From contig NZ_JAVAJF010000001.1 of assembly GCF_030718085.1 (NCBI RefSeq), positions 1 to 64,000 of the forward strand: a stretch of 64,000 nt of DNA. Reading direction: 5' to 3'. A program made the translations under genes and the position numbers. The notes under the pieces were generated by a model. That model was not told the origin of the DNA. It did not search any database and saw only the letters and a program-made list of their open reading frames with translations. This DNA is from Marinobacter sp. MDS2. GTDB lineage: Bacteria > Pseudomonadota > Gammaproteobacteria > Pseudomonadales > Oleiphilaceae. Position 1 is the first letter of the stretch. Each line of letters opens with the position of its first letter. Positions 44,887-54,861 of this stretch are shown one piece after another.

Positions 44887-46375
44887 CGGGCAAATCGAAA
44901 GGGATTTCAAATCGGAAAGAGTTGCCTTGGCCCAGGTCTAACTCAATGTGAACATGCCCGCCCATCAACTCGATTAACCGTTGGACCAGGGACAAGTTAA
45001 TTCCTGGTCCGCCATATCTCGAGTGGGTGTGCGGATTATGCAGGTTACCTGCTTCCCCCATGCTCGAACTGGAATCCCTTACCGTGCAGCTCAGAGTTGC
45101 ATGGCCCGCGTTCACGGTCACCCATGTGGCGAGGACCGTTATAAACCCGTTGGTGGTGAGTTCAAGAGAGTTGTCGAGTAATCCGCTCAACACTTGGCGA
45201 ACCCGTGGCCCATCGCCAATGACGATTGGCGTCTCGGGCCAATCCCCTAAACAAATAAGCTCAAGCGACAGTTCTTGTTGCTCGGCTGCGTACCGATACG
45301 ATGCGATGCAATTCGTTAACAGTTGTCGAAGATCAAACGGCTTGGAATCTACCGCCAGGGTACCGCTGTCCAGATGCGCATAATCCAACATGTCGGAGAT
45401 AACCGTTAACAAATCCTGAACGGACTGCCGGGCAGTATTCACCTTGTCGGCCTGGGTAGCCGTTAAAGGTTCGTTCTCGATGTGATTGAGCAAACCAATG
45501 ACGCCTTTCAAGGGCGTATTGAGCTCATAGCTCATGGTGGTCAGAAACTCCGATTTAACTCGGCTGGCATGCTCGGCACTGCTGCGCTCTGACTCGGATG
45601 CTGCAAGCATTTCATCACGCGTCGTCTTTAAACGCTCCAGATGTTCAGCCAACTGATTAAGTTGGTCCTGAAGATTAACGATTTCCTTTGAAGAACCTTT
45701 TAGAGCAACCGGCTCAATATGATAGTTACCTTCTATTAGCTTACCAACGCGCCTGCTAAGTTTGTTCATTGGCCTGAGCAGATTGCCAAGATACAGGTTT
45801 ACCAAGAGGACGGTGAGCAACAACATTCCACCACCCACCAGCATTGACGACCACCAGATTTCCCGGAGTTTTAGCTCCAGTACCTCTGCTTTGACTCCAA
45901 CCTGGACTGTGCCCACACGGAGGATGCTTGTGCCCGATTCCCAACCGGATCTAAACCATGCACTGCCGTCATCTGCGTTAAGTGACAGCGGCTCCTGAAA
46001 CACTTCTGCCTCGTAAATCGTGAATTCCGGAGCGGTGAAATCAGACGGCCTGCCCTGTTTGCCGGTGTAGCCGATTTCTTCATCGACCACGTCCAATACC
46101 CTGATCCAGTTAGCGTCACTATGCTGCAGCGCATTATCGAGTATTTGCCTAAGTGCCACGTTGTTGCCTGAAACAATGGCGTATTCAAGTATTGGCGCCA
46201 GGTTATCGGCAAGAATCTGGCTACTCTGCGCCATATTCGCGCGCGCGTCCTCGAGCCGAACCGAAGTAAAATAAGAAACAAGAACCGTAAACATGAGTAC
46301 TGCAGGCAGAACGCCCAGCAGCAATAGCCGCCGAGAGAGTGTGGGTTGGGATGACTTTCGTTGGCGGTCAGTCAT
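44879..46375 (-). CDS. Histidine-kinase-like membrane protein with degenerate catalytic sites
   Basis: A 498-aa protein. ATG 46375 has AGGGAG upstream and overlaps the previous gene by eight bases. TM1 ~18-36, periplasmic sensor ~40-170, TM2 ~175-196, HAMP ~197-250, HisKA ~265-330, HATPase-like to the end. The H-box reads [11 protein letters not shown]: the phospho-accepting His is Tyr283 (codon TAT, 45527-45529). The G1 box, normally DxGxG, is RDSSSSM; the G2 box is GGPGINLSL; the N box keeps one Asn (LLDNSLEL). Autophosphorylation is therefore unlikely. The domain is otherwise full length and open, which argues for a retained non-catalytic role. It ends an operon with a TonB receptor and a periplasmic binding protein. 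Confidence 0.88.
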   Translation of the reverse strand: MTDRQRKSSQPTLSRRLLLLGVLPAVLMFTVLVSYFTSVRLEDARANMAQSSQILADNLAPILEYAIVSGNNVALRQILDNALQHSDANWIRVLDVVDEEIGYTGKQGRPSDFTAPEFTIYEAEVFQEPLSLNADDGSAWFRSGWESGTSILRVGTVQVGVKAEVLELKLREIWWSSMLVGGGMLLLTVLLVNLYLGNLLRPMNKLSRRVGKLIEGNYHIEPVALKGSSKEIVNLQDQLNQLAEHLERLKTTRDEMLAASESERSSAEHASRVKSEFLTTMSYELNTPLKGVIGLLNHIENEPLTATQADKVNTARQSVQDLLTVISDMLDYAHLDSGTLAVDSKPFDLRQLLTNCIASYRYAAEQQELSLELICLGDWPETPIVIGDGPRVRQVLSGLLDNSLELTTNGFITVLATWVTVNAGHATLSCTVRDSSSSMGEAGNLHNPHTHSRYGGPGINLSLVQRLIELMGGHVHIELDLGQGNSFRFEIPFDLPVN

Positions 46376-47315
46376 CAAGAACTCCCTGAAGTGTGTCCTC
46401 CAGTAATTCGTCAACGGCCTCTGAAATCCGAGGACGTTCAGGTAGTGGGATATTGAGAGAGCGAGCTACCTGCTCATTGAGCTCGACTCCATAGGCATCA
46501 GGGTATACGGCCGCAGGAAATACTTCGTTCTCACGATAATAAATCAGGTGACTCGCTGTTTTCTCCGCGATGGCGCTGAACGGAGCGTAACTGGATGCGA
46601 TGGCCCCTGCTTTAACGAACGCCTGGCTGGGGCCAATTAAAATTTTGTTGCGACGATAAGCGGTGAGAAGAATGTGTTTGATGTTTCGCGGATGGTATAT
46701 GTCATGGTCAGGCGTCCCCAATATAAAGTCGCCATAGCTTAACGCCCTGATCACCGAAGGGATCAACTGCTCTTTATCGGCAACAATAAAAACCTTTCCT
46801 TCGAGCCCGTAAGCGGACAGCTGCTCGATGAGTGCCCCATAGGAGTTCCGATTGACATAGCTTGCCAATATCGCAACTTTATCAGCCTGTGGAAGGATCA
46901 CTTTGCCGGTCAATGCTTGTCGCAACAAAGGAACATCGTAGTAAATCGCCGTGATGCGGGAGTTTTGTTCAGTGGCGTATTTGTCCATGAACTGGCGGTC
47001 AACAAAGGTGCCGATCATCACTGTGTTTGGGTTGCTGCGATAGATACGTTCGAACGCTTTCGGGCCAATGGCGATAATCGGCGCATTTTTTTTCGACGGT
47101 GGAGAATGGGTGGGAAGTGGCTTCACCTTAAATCCAGGGCCTAGATTTTCGACAACCAGATCGATGAAATACTTGTCCAAAGAGAGGTTTCCGGAGCTGG
47201 CAAAATAGACCGTTTGGGCTGTCTCGCGTTTTGACTGGGCGAATGTGCCAATCGGCCAGCTCAGTGATAGAGCAACCGTTACGATCCATAAAACAACGAT
47301 CTGCCCAAGCTTCAA
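46368..47315 (-). CDS. Periplasmic binding protein (ABC_sub_bind/PF04392-like)
   Basis: A 315-aa exported protein: signal peptide (cleavage near GTFA-QSK), then two lobes with patterns of the ABC_sub_bind type (APIIAIGPKAFERI, KVAILASYVNRNSYGALIEQL, HILLTAYRRNKILIGPSQAFVKAGAI). It starts at TTG, overlapping the TonB-receptor stop (TTGA). No ABC permease or ATPase genes are near, so transport is doubtful. Between a TonB receptor and a membrane histidine-kinase-like protein, it more likely presents a bound ligand to the sensor. Ligand unknown. Confidence 0.82.
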   Translation of the reverse strand: MKLGQIVVLWIVTVALSLSWPIGTFAQSKRETAQTVYFASSGNLSLDKYFIDLVVENLGPGFKVKPLPTHSPPSKKNAPIIAIGPKAFERIYRSNPNTVMIGTFVDRQFMDKYATEQNSRITAIYYDVPLLRQALTGKVILPQADKVAILASYVNRNSYGALIEQLSAYGLEGKVFIVADKEQLIPSVIRALSYGDFILGTPDHDIYHPRNIKHILLTAYRRNKILIGPSQAFVKAGAIASSYAPFSAIAEKTASHLIYYRENEVFPAAVYPDAYGVELNEQVARSLNIPLPERPRISEAVDELLEDTLQGVLDD

Positions 47316-49534
47316 AACCGGACACCTGCTTCCACGAAGAACTGGTTATGATCTTCTATGTTGTTGTCGGAGCTCAGCTCGTGTTCACGGTTAAGATAAT
47401 GTTGCAGAGTAAACGCAATTTCAGCGGTGTAATGCGGTTGTACAAAGCTTTTGGCCAGCCGGACGTCGAGTCTCTCAAATTGGTTATTGGTTCTAAGGAA
47501 TTCATCCGCCCAGTAAAAAGCGGATGAAACTTTAAACTCCGAGGCCAACTCCTGAATTACGCTCAGGCTGCCTGAGTGCCTTACCGACATACGGGTTAAC
47601 AGGCCGGCTTGGTAGTCTTGCTCGCGTGTGTCAACGTTTCCAGTTGCATCAATAATAGGCGCCCCTGTGTAACGGGTGTCCTGGTCCAGATATCCGTAGC
47701 TGGCGCGTAACGCGGTACCGGGGAATTCGAGTGTTGTTTCTACCTCAAAGCCTTTCTGATCAACTGCTACGTTGTTTCCTAGCGTCCAGTTTACGAGCTG
47801 TATTACGCCGCTCACCATATCCCGCATTTCATCCTTAAAGCCACGAACTTCGAGCGAGAAAATCGCGGTATCGAGGGGAAACTGTCCAAAGTAACTGATT
47901 TCTTGTGAGGTAATACGTTCTTCTTCGAGGTCGTGGCCGAGGGTTAGCAAAAAGGGGCTATGTGCCGCATCTTCGATGGTGATGCGTCTGCCTTCAAGAT
48001 CGGAATACTGGGCCGGCTGCACATCTGTCAGCGTAAAGCCTGTCTGAGGGTTCTGTTCAAAACTGTCAGGCGTGCGCACAGCCTCTGAATAAACCAACCG
48101 AATAGCATGGTGCTCATTGATAATGAAATTCGTCGCCAACCGAGGGGAGAAATAATCCTCGTCGGTGGTGCTGGAGCGCTCCCAGTTTCCGCCGGCATTC
48201 AGCGTCAGCCAAGGCCATGGCGTGTACTCTAAATTACCGAAGAAACGGGACTTATAATCGTGTTCTCGGCCATTAAAATAGGTCTCGGAGCGAAGCGTAT
48301 CTTTGCGGAAGCCCGCACCGGATACCAGCTTGAGGTCATCGGTAAACAGCAACGTGTCCTGAAACTCTACCTCTAAACGGGTGTCTTCGTAGTCCCCATT
48401 AATCTGGGCTTCTAGAAGTGTTTCTCCTTCGGTTCGTGCCTGGCAGGGGGCATCGCCACTGGCGTCTTCTTCGTAAAGGGTGGGGCCGCCGGCGTTGCGG
48501 AGGCAGTCCGCCGCGGCTCCGCCCAACTCAATACCGTACCGTTCAAGACGTTTGAAGTTAGAGACACTTACGAGAAAATGGAAAAAATGGTGTTCTGAGG
48601 TGCTGTAGTTGAGCTGTGATTGAATGTAGTAGTCACGAACATCAATATCTGGGTGTTCTACCGGGTCCAGTACTCCGCTTTTTCCGCGATCCTGGTTTTT
48701 GACCCCATCTACGACGCCAGCCACCACCTCAATATTCAGATCGGGGCTGAGTTTTAAACGCCCATCATAAGAAAATGAATTGATGTTATGGCCATCGTTG
48801 AACGGAGTTTCTTCTCCGCCGTCAATCTGGTAATCAAAGCCGCCAAATTTTCGTTTTTCGTAGGACAACCGCCAGTCGAGATCCTGGCTGGCACCCCCAA
48901 CCGCGCCGAACGCTCGCAAATGATCCCGGCTACCATGGCTGATGCGTAACTCAGTGCCTGCGGTGTCCGCCGGATCACGAGTGATGATATTAATGGTACC
49001 CAGAAACGCATTGATACCGTAAGCGGCTGAATTAGGGCCCCTGGCGACTTCAATACGTTCGATAAGCTCCAGAGGAACCGGCATGGTTTCCCAGTCCATA
49101 TCTGACAGCGTGGCGCGGTGGGCGGTTCGCCCATCAACGAGCACCTGCATGCGCCGTTGCTCATAATGCACCGTTCCGTGGTAGGTTACGACAGGCTGGT
49201 GGCTGCCGACGAAATTAACGACCATGCCGGGGACCAGGCGGAATACTTCGTACAGATTAACGATTCCTAAATCGCGGATCTGGTCACCGGTGATCACAGT
49301 CGTACTTCCCGGTACGCGGGTTTTAGGTTGCCGTAACCGCGTTGTCGTCAGTACCTCGGGGATATCGTTGTCATAGGTTAACAGTGCATTGTCGAAGGTC
49401 GGTTCCGTATGCGCAGCGTTAGCTGAACATACCGCCATGAGGCTAAGAGTGATCGACAGGGCACATTTGAAGACGAGACGTTGTTGCCTTGTCGCCTGGG
49501 TTGTGGGTTCGAACACGCAATTCGTCTCAGGCAT
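47312..49534 (-). CDS. TonB-dependent outer-membrane receptor
   Basis: A 740-aa receptor. After a signal region (cleavage near SANA-AHT), a TonB-box-like EVLTTTRLRQ and plug domain (STTVITGDQIRDLGIVNLYE; RIEVARGPNSAAYGINAFLG) precede the 22-strand barrel ending VEAGVRF. It imports a scarce ligand using TonB energy; the sequence does not say which, and no siderophore genes are nearby. First gene of the TonB receptor-binding protein-sensor operon. Confidence 0.92.
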   Translation of the reverse strand: MPETNCVFEPTTQATRQQRLVFKCALSITLSLMAVCSANAAHTEPTFDNALLTYDNDIPEVLTTTRLRQPKTRVPGSTTVITGDQIRDLGIVNLYEVFRLVPGMVVNFVGSHQPVVTYHGTVHYEQRRMQVLVDGRTAHRATLSDMDWETMPVPLELIERIEVARGPNSAAYGINAFLGTINIITRDPADTAGTELRISHGSRDHLRAFGAVGGASQDLDWRLSYEKRKFGGFDYQIDGGEETPFNDGHNINSFSYDGRLKLSPDLNIEVVAGVVDGVKNQDRGKSGVLDPVEHPDIDVRDYYIQSQLNYSTSEHHFFHFLVSVSNFKRLERYGIELGGAAADCLRNAGGPTLYEEDASGDAPCQARTEGETLLEAQINGDYEDTRLEVEFQDTLLFTDDLKLVSGAGFRKDTLRSETYFNGREHDYKSRFFGNLEYTPWPWLTLNAGGNWERSSTTDEDYFSPRLATNFIINEHHAIRLVYSEAVRTPDSFEQNPQTGFTLTDVQPAQYSDLEGRRITIEDAAHSPFLLTLGHDLEEERITSQEISYFGQFPLDTAIFSLEVRGFKDEMRDMVSGVIQLVNWTLGNNVAVDQKGFEVETTLEFPGTALRASYGYLDQDTRYTGAPIIDATGNVDTREQDYQAGLLTRMSVRHSGSLSVIQELASEFKVSSAFYWADEFLRTNNQFERLDVRLAKSFVQPHYTAEIAFTLQHYLNREHELSSDNNIEDHNQFFVEAGVRF

Positions 49535-49660
49535 AGTAGTCGTTCTATAATTGGCGTTTGAGCCATAGTTTTAGTTGCATTTGTTCTCTAATCCTAGGAG
49601 AACCAAAACCATTTGTCTCTAGAAAGTTTACAGAGGCGACACATTTGGAGTGATGACTGT

Positions 49661-50284
49661 ATGAGCTGCTGGGAGATTCTGGGTATTGAGCCGACGGGTG
49701 ACCGCGAAGAGATTCGTCAGGCTTATGAACGCCAGATGAAATTTGCGTCTGCTGAAGAAGCTCGCAAATTGGACGAAGCCTACCGCGAGGCGGCAGGAGG
49801 GGAGGCCATGGTTAACCCGGTTTCGTCACCCGAGCCCCGCACCTCAGAGGACCGTCAATTAGACGCCAACCAATCGCAAATTGTGCGAGAGGTCGTTATT
49901 CAGATCAAAGCGCTGATGAACGACTCGGGCCGCCAGCAGGATGCAGGTATCTGGAAAGCCATTCTGTGCGAGCCACCCGCGGACCAGCTGCCACTTCGCC
50001 GAGAAATTGGTCAACAACTGGAGCCCTGGATTCGCCCGATGGCTGAGAACGGTTCGTTACCCCAGCCTGTGGCCCGTTTTTTGGGCGAATGGTTTGAGTG
50101 GTTCAGCGTTCAGGAGGCGATTACTGAACAAGAACAGCAATCGCCTGAGCGTGAGGAGAGTGATCCGCGGGACGAAATAGAACCGCTTTCTCAAACCGCT
50201 AACTTTTGGCCAGCGGTTATAGGCTGGATCATCGGATTAGTGATTCTGACCATGATTTTCGGTGGCATGGGCGTTGGCGGCTGA
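49661..50284 (+). CDS. J-like-domain membrane protein (no HPD)
   Basis: A 207-aa protein. The N-terminal ~50 residues look like the start of a J domain (CWEILGIEPTGDREEIRQAY) but the HPD motif that activates DnaK is absent (ERQMKFASAEE). The middle is charged and helical; the C-terminus is one TM helix (FWPAVIGWIIGLVILTMIF) with a Gly-rich end, so it is probably tail-anchored in the inner membrane. ATG 49661 has GGAG ten bases upstream; a TTG at 49613 is an alternative. The last 48 bases overlap the convergent SBF transporter gene. Function unknown. Confidence 0.75.
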   Translation: MSCWEILGIEPTGDREEIRQAYERQMKFASAEEARKLDEAYREAAGGEAMVNPVSSPEPRTSEDRQLDANQSQIVREVVIQIKALMNDSGRQQDAGIWKAILCEPPADQLPLRREIGQQLEPWIRPMAENGSLPQPVARFLGEWFEWFSVQEAITEQEQQSPEREESDPRDEIEPLSQTANFWPAVIGWIIGLVILTMIFGGMGVGG

Positions 50285-51259
50285 AGCCTGCTCAATCTTA
50301 ACCCGGTACTTCTGCGCCAAAATGGCGCCTACGATCACCTGGATCTGGTTGTAGCACATGATCGGCAACACGATCATCCCGAACCCCGGGTGTCCGGAAA
50401 ACAGCACTTTGGCCATCGGCAACCCAGACGCCAAACTCTTCTTAGAGCCGCAGAACACCACTGCGGCTTCATCCTCCAGACTGAATCCGAATTTCCTGAC
50501 CATCAAGGTCGCCGCCAACATAAACAAACCCAACAACGCAAAACACAAGATAATCGCCAACACGATGGCTTGCACCGGAAGATTCTGCCACAGGCCGCTG
50601 ACCACGGAATGCGAAAAGGCAGAGTAGACGATAATCCAGATAACGCATTGATCGTATCGGGACATAAGAGATTCATTGCGCCCGAGAAATCCGCCCAACC
50701 AAGGCCTCATGGCATGGCCCACTGCGAAAGGCAACAAAAGCTGAAACACAATGTCTTTCAGAGCCTCCGCGATTGAAAAATTGCCATCCCCAGAGGTAGA
50801 CACCAGTAAAAGCAGCAGAAAGGGCGTGAGCATCATGCCAAACACATTGGATGCCGCTGCGCTGCAAATGGCGGCCGGGACGTTACCTTTTGCCATAGCG
50901 GTATAAGCGATGGAAGACGATACAGCGGACGGCAACACACCCAGATAAAGAAAACCAAGGCCGAGGTCTTTTGGCATCCATTCAGGAATGATGTTACTAA
51001 GGCCGTTAATCGGCAAAACCACTAACGGGAAGAAAACGAAGGTCAGTGAAGTGATCAGAATGTGCAAGCGCCAGTGGGTTGCGCCATCAATTATTTGCTG
51101 GCGAGACAGAGCTGCACCATGAAGAAAAAACAGTAATGCCACCGCCCAAGTGCCGATGGTTGCGAGCGCATCAGCAGCTCCGCCGGTTACTGGCAAAAAA
51201 GATGCTAAAACAATCGCACCCAGAAGCAGCAACGTGAAGGTGTCAATACGAAACTTCAT
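50237..51259 (-). CDS. SBF-family (bile acid:sodium symporter-like) transporter
   Basis: A 340-aa protein with about ten hydrophobic segments, of the SBF-like CPA transporter family (YfeH-like). Typical segments are LGLGFLYLGVLPSAVSSSIAYTAMAKGN and the later VVFCGSKKSLASGLPMA. It likely moves an organic anion with sodium; 'bile acid' is only the family name. It is 14 bases downstream of a Baeyer-Villiger-type monooxygenase on the same strand, so the two may serve one organic substrate. Confidence 0.87.
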   Translation of the reverse strand: MKFRIDTFTLLLLGAIVLASFLPVTGGAADALATIGTWAVALLFFLHGAALSRQQIIDGATHWRLHILITSLTFVFFPLVVLPINGLSNIIPEWMPKDLGLGFLYLGVLPSAVSSSIAYTAMAKGNVPAAICSAAASNVFGMMLTPFLLLLLVSTSGDGNFSIAEALKDIVFQLLLPFAVGHAMRPWLGGFLGRNESLMSRYDQCVIWIIVYSAFSHSVVSGLWQNLPVQAIVLAIILCFALLGLFMLAATLMVRKFGFSLEDEAAVVFCGSKKSLASGLPMAKVLFSGHPGFGMIVLPIMCYNQIQVIVGAILAQKYRVKIEQASAANAHATENHGQNH

Positions 51260-51273
51260 GATTAAACCTTAAG

Positions 51274-52758
51274 TCAATTGCCGGAATCCGGTGTGATAAA
51301 TCTATAATCAGCCGTATCTACGGAGCGTGTTGCAAATCGGTAGCTGAACGTAAAACCGGGCCAAAGGGCGGTGTTTCTTCCGTATTCGTCTAAATACCAG
51401 GAGTGACAACCGGAGTCCCAGACGGTGCCATCCAACCCCTTCTGAATCACCGAACAATAACGGGTTTGACGATCTTCCCGCACGTCCATAGCCGAGTTCG
51501 GGTACCTTGCCAACGCATCCACTGCACTGATGACATACCTGAATTGAGATTCGAGCATATAGAGAATTGAGTTGTGGGCCAAGTTGGTATTCGGACCATA
51601 GAGCATAAACAGGTTTGGAAAGCCGTTTACCGTAATGCCTTTGAAAGCCTTGGCACCCTCTGACCAGACATCGTTGAGCAACAGGCCATCACGCCCTGTG
51701 ATGGTCATGGGGGATAAGTATTCGCTCGCCCGGAACCCGGTGGCAAAGATGATCGCATCGGCTGGCCTGTGATGGCCTTCGGTCGTCACGATGCCTGTTT
51801 CATCAATGTGGGATATGCCATCGGTAATTAGATCAAGATGAGGTTTGTTGATCGCAGGATACCAGTCGTTGGAAATCAAAATGCGCTTACACCCGATTTG
51901 ATAGTCCGGAATGATGCGTTTGAGCTTGGACGGATCCGTAACCTGGGATTCCGCTTCCTTGATGGCTTGGCGGGCAACAGCGTCCAAAAACTTTCTAAAT
52001 CGGGTGAAGGCCAAGGCTCGGGACTCGTTCTTCACGTAGATCAGTGCGCGGTATAGCCGGTCCCAGATTGGAAGCTTGTCAAATAAGGTTTGTTCTAACC
52101 GGGTAAAAGGACGATCCGATTTGGGAACAACCCACGCGGCCGATCGTTGGTACAAATCCAACTTCGACACTTCGGGAACAATTTCCGGCACAAACTGGAT
52201 GGCACTGGCGCCCGTGCCGATCACGGCAACGCGTTTGCCTGACAAATCGAAATCGTGATCCCAGGTAGCCGAATGAAAGGTGCGGCCTTGAAAACGGTCT
52301 AAACCGGGAATGGCTGGCATTGCGGGCCGATTGAGTTGCCCCGTCGCGGTAATTAACACGTTGGCAGTATAGGTGTCGCCGCACTCGGTCGTGACCGTCC
52401 ATGAATTGTCCGATTCGTCAAAGCTTGCACCGGTTACAGCTTTATTGAAGCGGATGTACGGCTGTAATTCATACTGAGCAATACAATGCTCAATGTAACC
52501 CTGAATTTCCGGTTGCGGCGCGAATTTCCGACTCCAGTCATGCTTTGGTTCGAAGGAATACGAATACAGGTGGGATTGCACGTCGCATGCTGCACCGGGA
52601 TAGGTGTTTTCTCTCCAGGTGCCGCCCGCTTTCGAAGCTTTCTCAAGCACGGTCAGGTTGGTATACCCAGCTTTTAGCAGCTGAATGGCCATGCCAATAC
52701 CGCCAAAGCCGGTACCAACAATAATGATGGAGGGTTTGTGCTGTTCACGCCGAGTCAT
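51274..52758 (-). CDS. Flavin-containing (Baeyer-Villiger-type) monooxygenase
   Basis: A 494-aa FAD/NADPH monooxygenase. The FAD motif is GTGFGGIGMAIQL and the Baeyer-Villiger fingerprint F-x-G-x3-H-x3-W-D appears as FQGRTFHSATWD. A second Rossmann motif (VIGTGASAIQF) binds NADPH. By family it inserts oxygen into cyclic or linear ketones, or oxidises heteroatoms. The near-adjacent SBF transporter suggests an imported organic substrate. Substrate range cannot be read from sequence. Confidence 0.9.
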   Translation of the reverse strand: MTRREQHKPSIIIVGTGFGGIGMAIQLLKAGYTNLTVLEKASKAGGTWRENTYPGAACDVQSHLYSYSFEPKHDWSRKFAPQPEIQGYIEHCIAQYELQPYIRFNKAVTGASFDESDNSWTVTTECGDTYTANVLITATGQLNRPAMPAIPGLDRFQGRTFHSATWDHDFDLSGKRVAVIGTGASAIQFVPEIVPEVSKLDLYQRSAAWVVPKSDRPFTRLEQTLFDKLPIWDRLYRALIYVKNESRALAFTRFRKFLDAVARQAIKEAESQVTDPSKLKRIIPDYQIGCKRILISNDWYPAINKPHLDLITDGISHIDETGIVTTEGHHRPADAIIFATGFRASEYLSPMTITGRDGLLLNDVWSEGAKAFKGITVNGFPNLFMLYGPNTNLAHNSILYMLESQFRYVISAVDALARYPNSAMDVREDRQTRYCSVIQKGLDGTVWDSGCHSWYLDEYGRNTALWPGFTFSYRFATRSVDTADYRFITPDSGN

Positions 52759-52814
52759 GTTAACTGCCTGATTATTATTTTGTTGTCAGACTATAGCGCC
52801 CAATCCAGACAACA

Positions 52815-52848
52815 AAAAGCCCCGAGCCTGTTTAAAGGTCTCGGGGCC
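52815..52848 (-). terminator. Terminator of the sulfate transport operon
   Basis: On the minus strand GCCCCGAG and CTCGGGGC pair around a 13-base loop and are followed by TTTTTGTT. It lies about 35 bases beyond the cysA stop and ends the sbp-cysTWA transcript before the monooxygenase gene. Confidence 0.9.
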
Positions 52849-52880
52849 TATTAAGCCAACAGTGCTATGCCAGCAAGGGT

Positions 52881-54002
52881 TTACATGCTGCTTGCGTTCG
52901 CCGCGTCTCGGAAATGCCAGTCTACCGTGCGCGGCTGATGGCTATCCGATTCAAACAAATGGCCAACACTGGGCACTGCATACCAGAGTTCACCTCGGGT
53001 AGGATTTTGCTGTGCAAACTCAGCGTGGTTCATACCGGTTTCCCATAATTCCAGGCTTTCCCAGCCCTCCGGCGCCAATTCCAGTCGAACTTCCGATCCA
53101 ATCAAGCTGATGGATTGGATTCGCAACGGGAGACGAGCATGGGCGCTAGGCGAGCGCGACAACTGAACTTCATGTGGGCGCAGATACAGCTGTGCTTCCT
53201 GATCACCCTTCGTGCCGGGTAATGATACCCAGGCATCGCCTTGAACCAGCTTCTGGCTTTTTACTACGCCAGAAAGCACGTTCACATGCCCAAGGAAATC
53301 GAATACGAACCGGCTGTCCGGGCGAGCGTACAATTGCGCCGGGTTATCGACTTGCTCTACTTTGCCTTGGCTCATTACAACCACTTGATCGGACAGTTCT
53401 AGCGCTTCTTCCTGATCGTGAGTCACGAAAATACTGGTGAAGTGGTACTCGTCGTGCAATGCACGCAGCCAGCGGCGCAAATCTTTTCGGACTTTGGCAT
53501 CGAGTGCGCCAAACGGCTCGTCGAGAAGCAAAATACGAGGCTGTGTCGCGAGGGCTCGTGCCAAAGCGACCCGTTGCTTCTGACCACCGGACAGCTGGGA
53601 GGGATAACGATCCGCCAGCTGCGGCAACTGGATCATTTCCAACAGTTTTTCGACGCGCTGCGTGATTTCCGGTTTGGAGGGGCGCTCTTTGCGCGGTAAG
53701 GATTCCAGTCCGAAAGCAATGTTCTGCGCAACCGTCAGGTGGCGGAACAGCGCGTAGTGTTGAAACACAAAACCGATGTTGCGGTCCCGCACGTGTAGAT
53801 CACTGACGTCTTCTCCGCCAAACAGAATTTTGCCGGCATCTGACGATTCCAAACCGGCAATAATCCGCAACAGCGTCGTTTTACCCGAACCGGAAGGGCC
53901 GAGCAGGGCGGTTAATTTACCTTCCGGAATATCCAAAGACACATCGTTAAGCGCCTGAAATTTCCCGAAGGTTTTGTTGATGTTCTGGATGGTGATGCTC
54001 AT
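52881..54002 (-). CDS. cysA: Sulfate/thiosulfate ABC transporter ATPase CysA
   Basis: A 373-aa ATP-binding subunit. Walker [10 protein letters not shown] (~35-43), signature [15 protein letters not shown], Walker [13 protein letters not shown], and a C-terminal TOBE-like regulatory domain. ATG 54002 gives the family start [13 protein letters not shown], one base after the cysW stop; an in-frame ATG 60 bases upstream lies inside cysW and is rejected. Last gene of the operon. Confidence 0.95.
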   Translation of the reverse strand: MSITIQNINKTFGKFQALNDVSLDIPEGKLTALLGPSGSGKTTLLRIIAGLESSDAGKILFGGEDVSDLHVRDRNIGFVFQHYALFRHLTVAQNIAFGLESLPRKERPSKPEITQRVEKLLEMIQLPQLADRYPSQLSGGQKQRVALARALATQPRILLLDEPFGALDAKVRKDLRRWLRALHDEYHFTSIFVTHDQEEALELSDQVVVMSQGKVEQVDNPAQLYARPDSRFVFDFLGHVNVLSGVVKSQKLVQGDAWVSLPGTKGDQEAQLYLRPHEVQLSRSPSAHARLPLRIQSISLIGSEVRLELAPEGWESLELWETGMNHAEFAQQNPTRGELWYAVPSVGHLFESDSHQPRTVDWHFRDAANASSM

Positions 54003-54003
54003 G

Positions 54004-54861
54004 TCAGACACCTCTTGTTTCCGGCGCGGAATGTTCGGATTTAGCCTGTCGCCATTCGACAAAGGCTTTGGCTACCAGCGTAAGAATCGCAATGGCAGCA
54101 AGTAACGAGGCGCTGGCGAATGCCCCGACGATGTTGTAATCCTGATACAGCAGTTCAACGTGCAGGGGCAGGGTGTTGGTTTGGCCACGAACGTTACCAG
54201 AGACCACCGACACCGCGCCAAACTCGCCGACCGCGCGTGCGTTGGTGAGGATCACCCCGTAGATAAGCGCCCACTTGATATTGGGTAGCGTGATTTTCCG
54301 GAAAATACGCCAGCCTGACGCGCCCAGAACCACGCCCGCTTCCTCTTCTTCGCTGCCTTGCTGTTGCATGAGCGGTATCAGCTCTCGTGCCACAAACGGG
54401 CAAGTCACAAACACCGTGACCATGACAATGCCTGGCCAGGCGAACATGAGTTGAATATCGTGGGTACTGAGCCAACCGCCAAGCCACCCGTTTCGGCCGT
54501 ACAGCAACAAGTAGAGCAGGCCAGCGACAACGGGAGATACGGCAAACGGAATGTCGATCAGAGTAATCAGGAGTTTGCGACCGGGGAACTTGAACCGCGT
54601 GACCGACCAGGCCAGTGCTGTGCCGAAGACCAGATTCAAAGGAACGGTCAGCAATGCCACGAACAAGGTCAGCCCGATCGCATGCAAGGTGTACTCGTCC
54701 ATGATGTTACCGGCGAGGGTACTCCAACCGGCACTGAGCGCCTGAGTGAAGATCACCACAACCGGTATCACCAGAAAGACAACGGTTAAAATCATCGCCA
54801 AGCCGATTAGCGTTCGGCGCACCCAGGGCTGGTCGCCAACCCGGTTCGTATGGAACGACAT
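54004..54861 (-). CDS. cysW: Sulfate ABC transporter permease CysW
   Basis: A 285-aa inner-membrane permease with about six TM segments and the ABC coupling EAA loop ([32 protein letters not shown] region). The [16 protein letters not shown] motif is typical of CysW. It forms a heterodimer with CysT, whose gene ends one base before its start. Confidence 0.95.
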   Translation of the reverse strand: MSFHTNRVGDQPWVRRTLIGLAMILTVVFLVIPVVVIFTQALSAGWSTLAGNIMDEYTLHAIGLTLFVALLTVPLNLVFGTALAWSVTRFKFPGRKLLITLIDIPFAVSPVVAGLLYLLLYGRNGWLGGWLSTHDIQLMFAWPGIVMVTVFVTCPFVARELIPLMQQQGSEEEEAGVVLGASGWRIFRKITLPNIKWALIYGVILTNARAVGEFGAVSVVSGNVRGQTNTLPLHVELLYQDYNIVGAFASASLLAAIAILTLVAKAFVEWRQAKSEHSAPETRGV

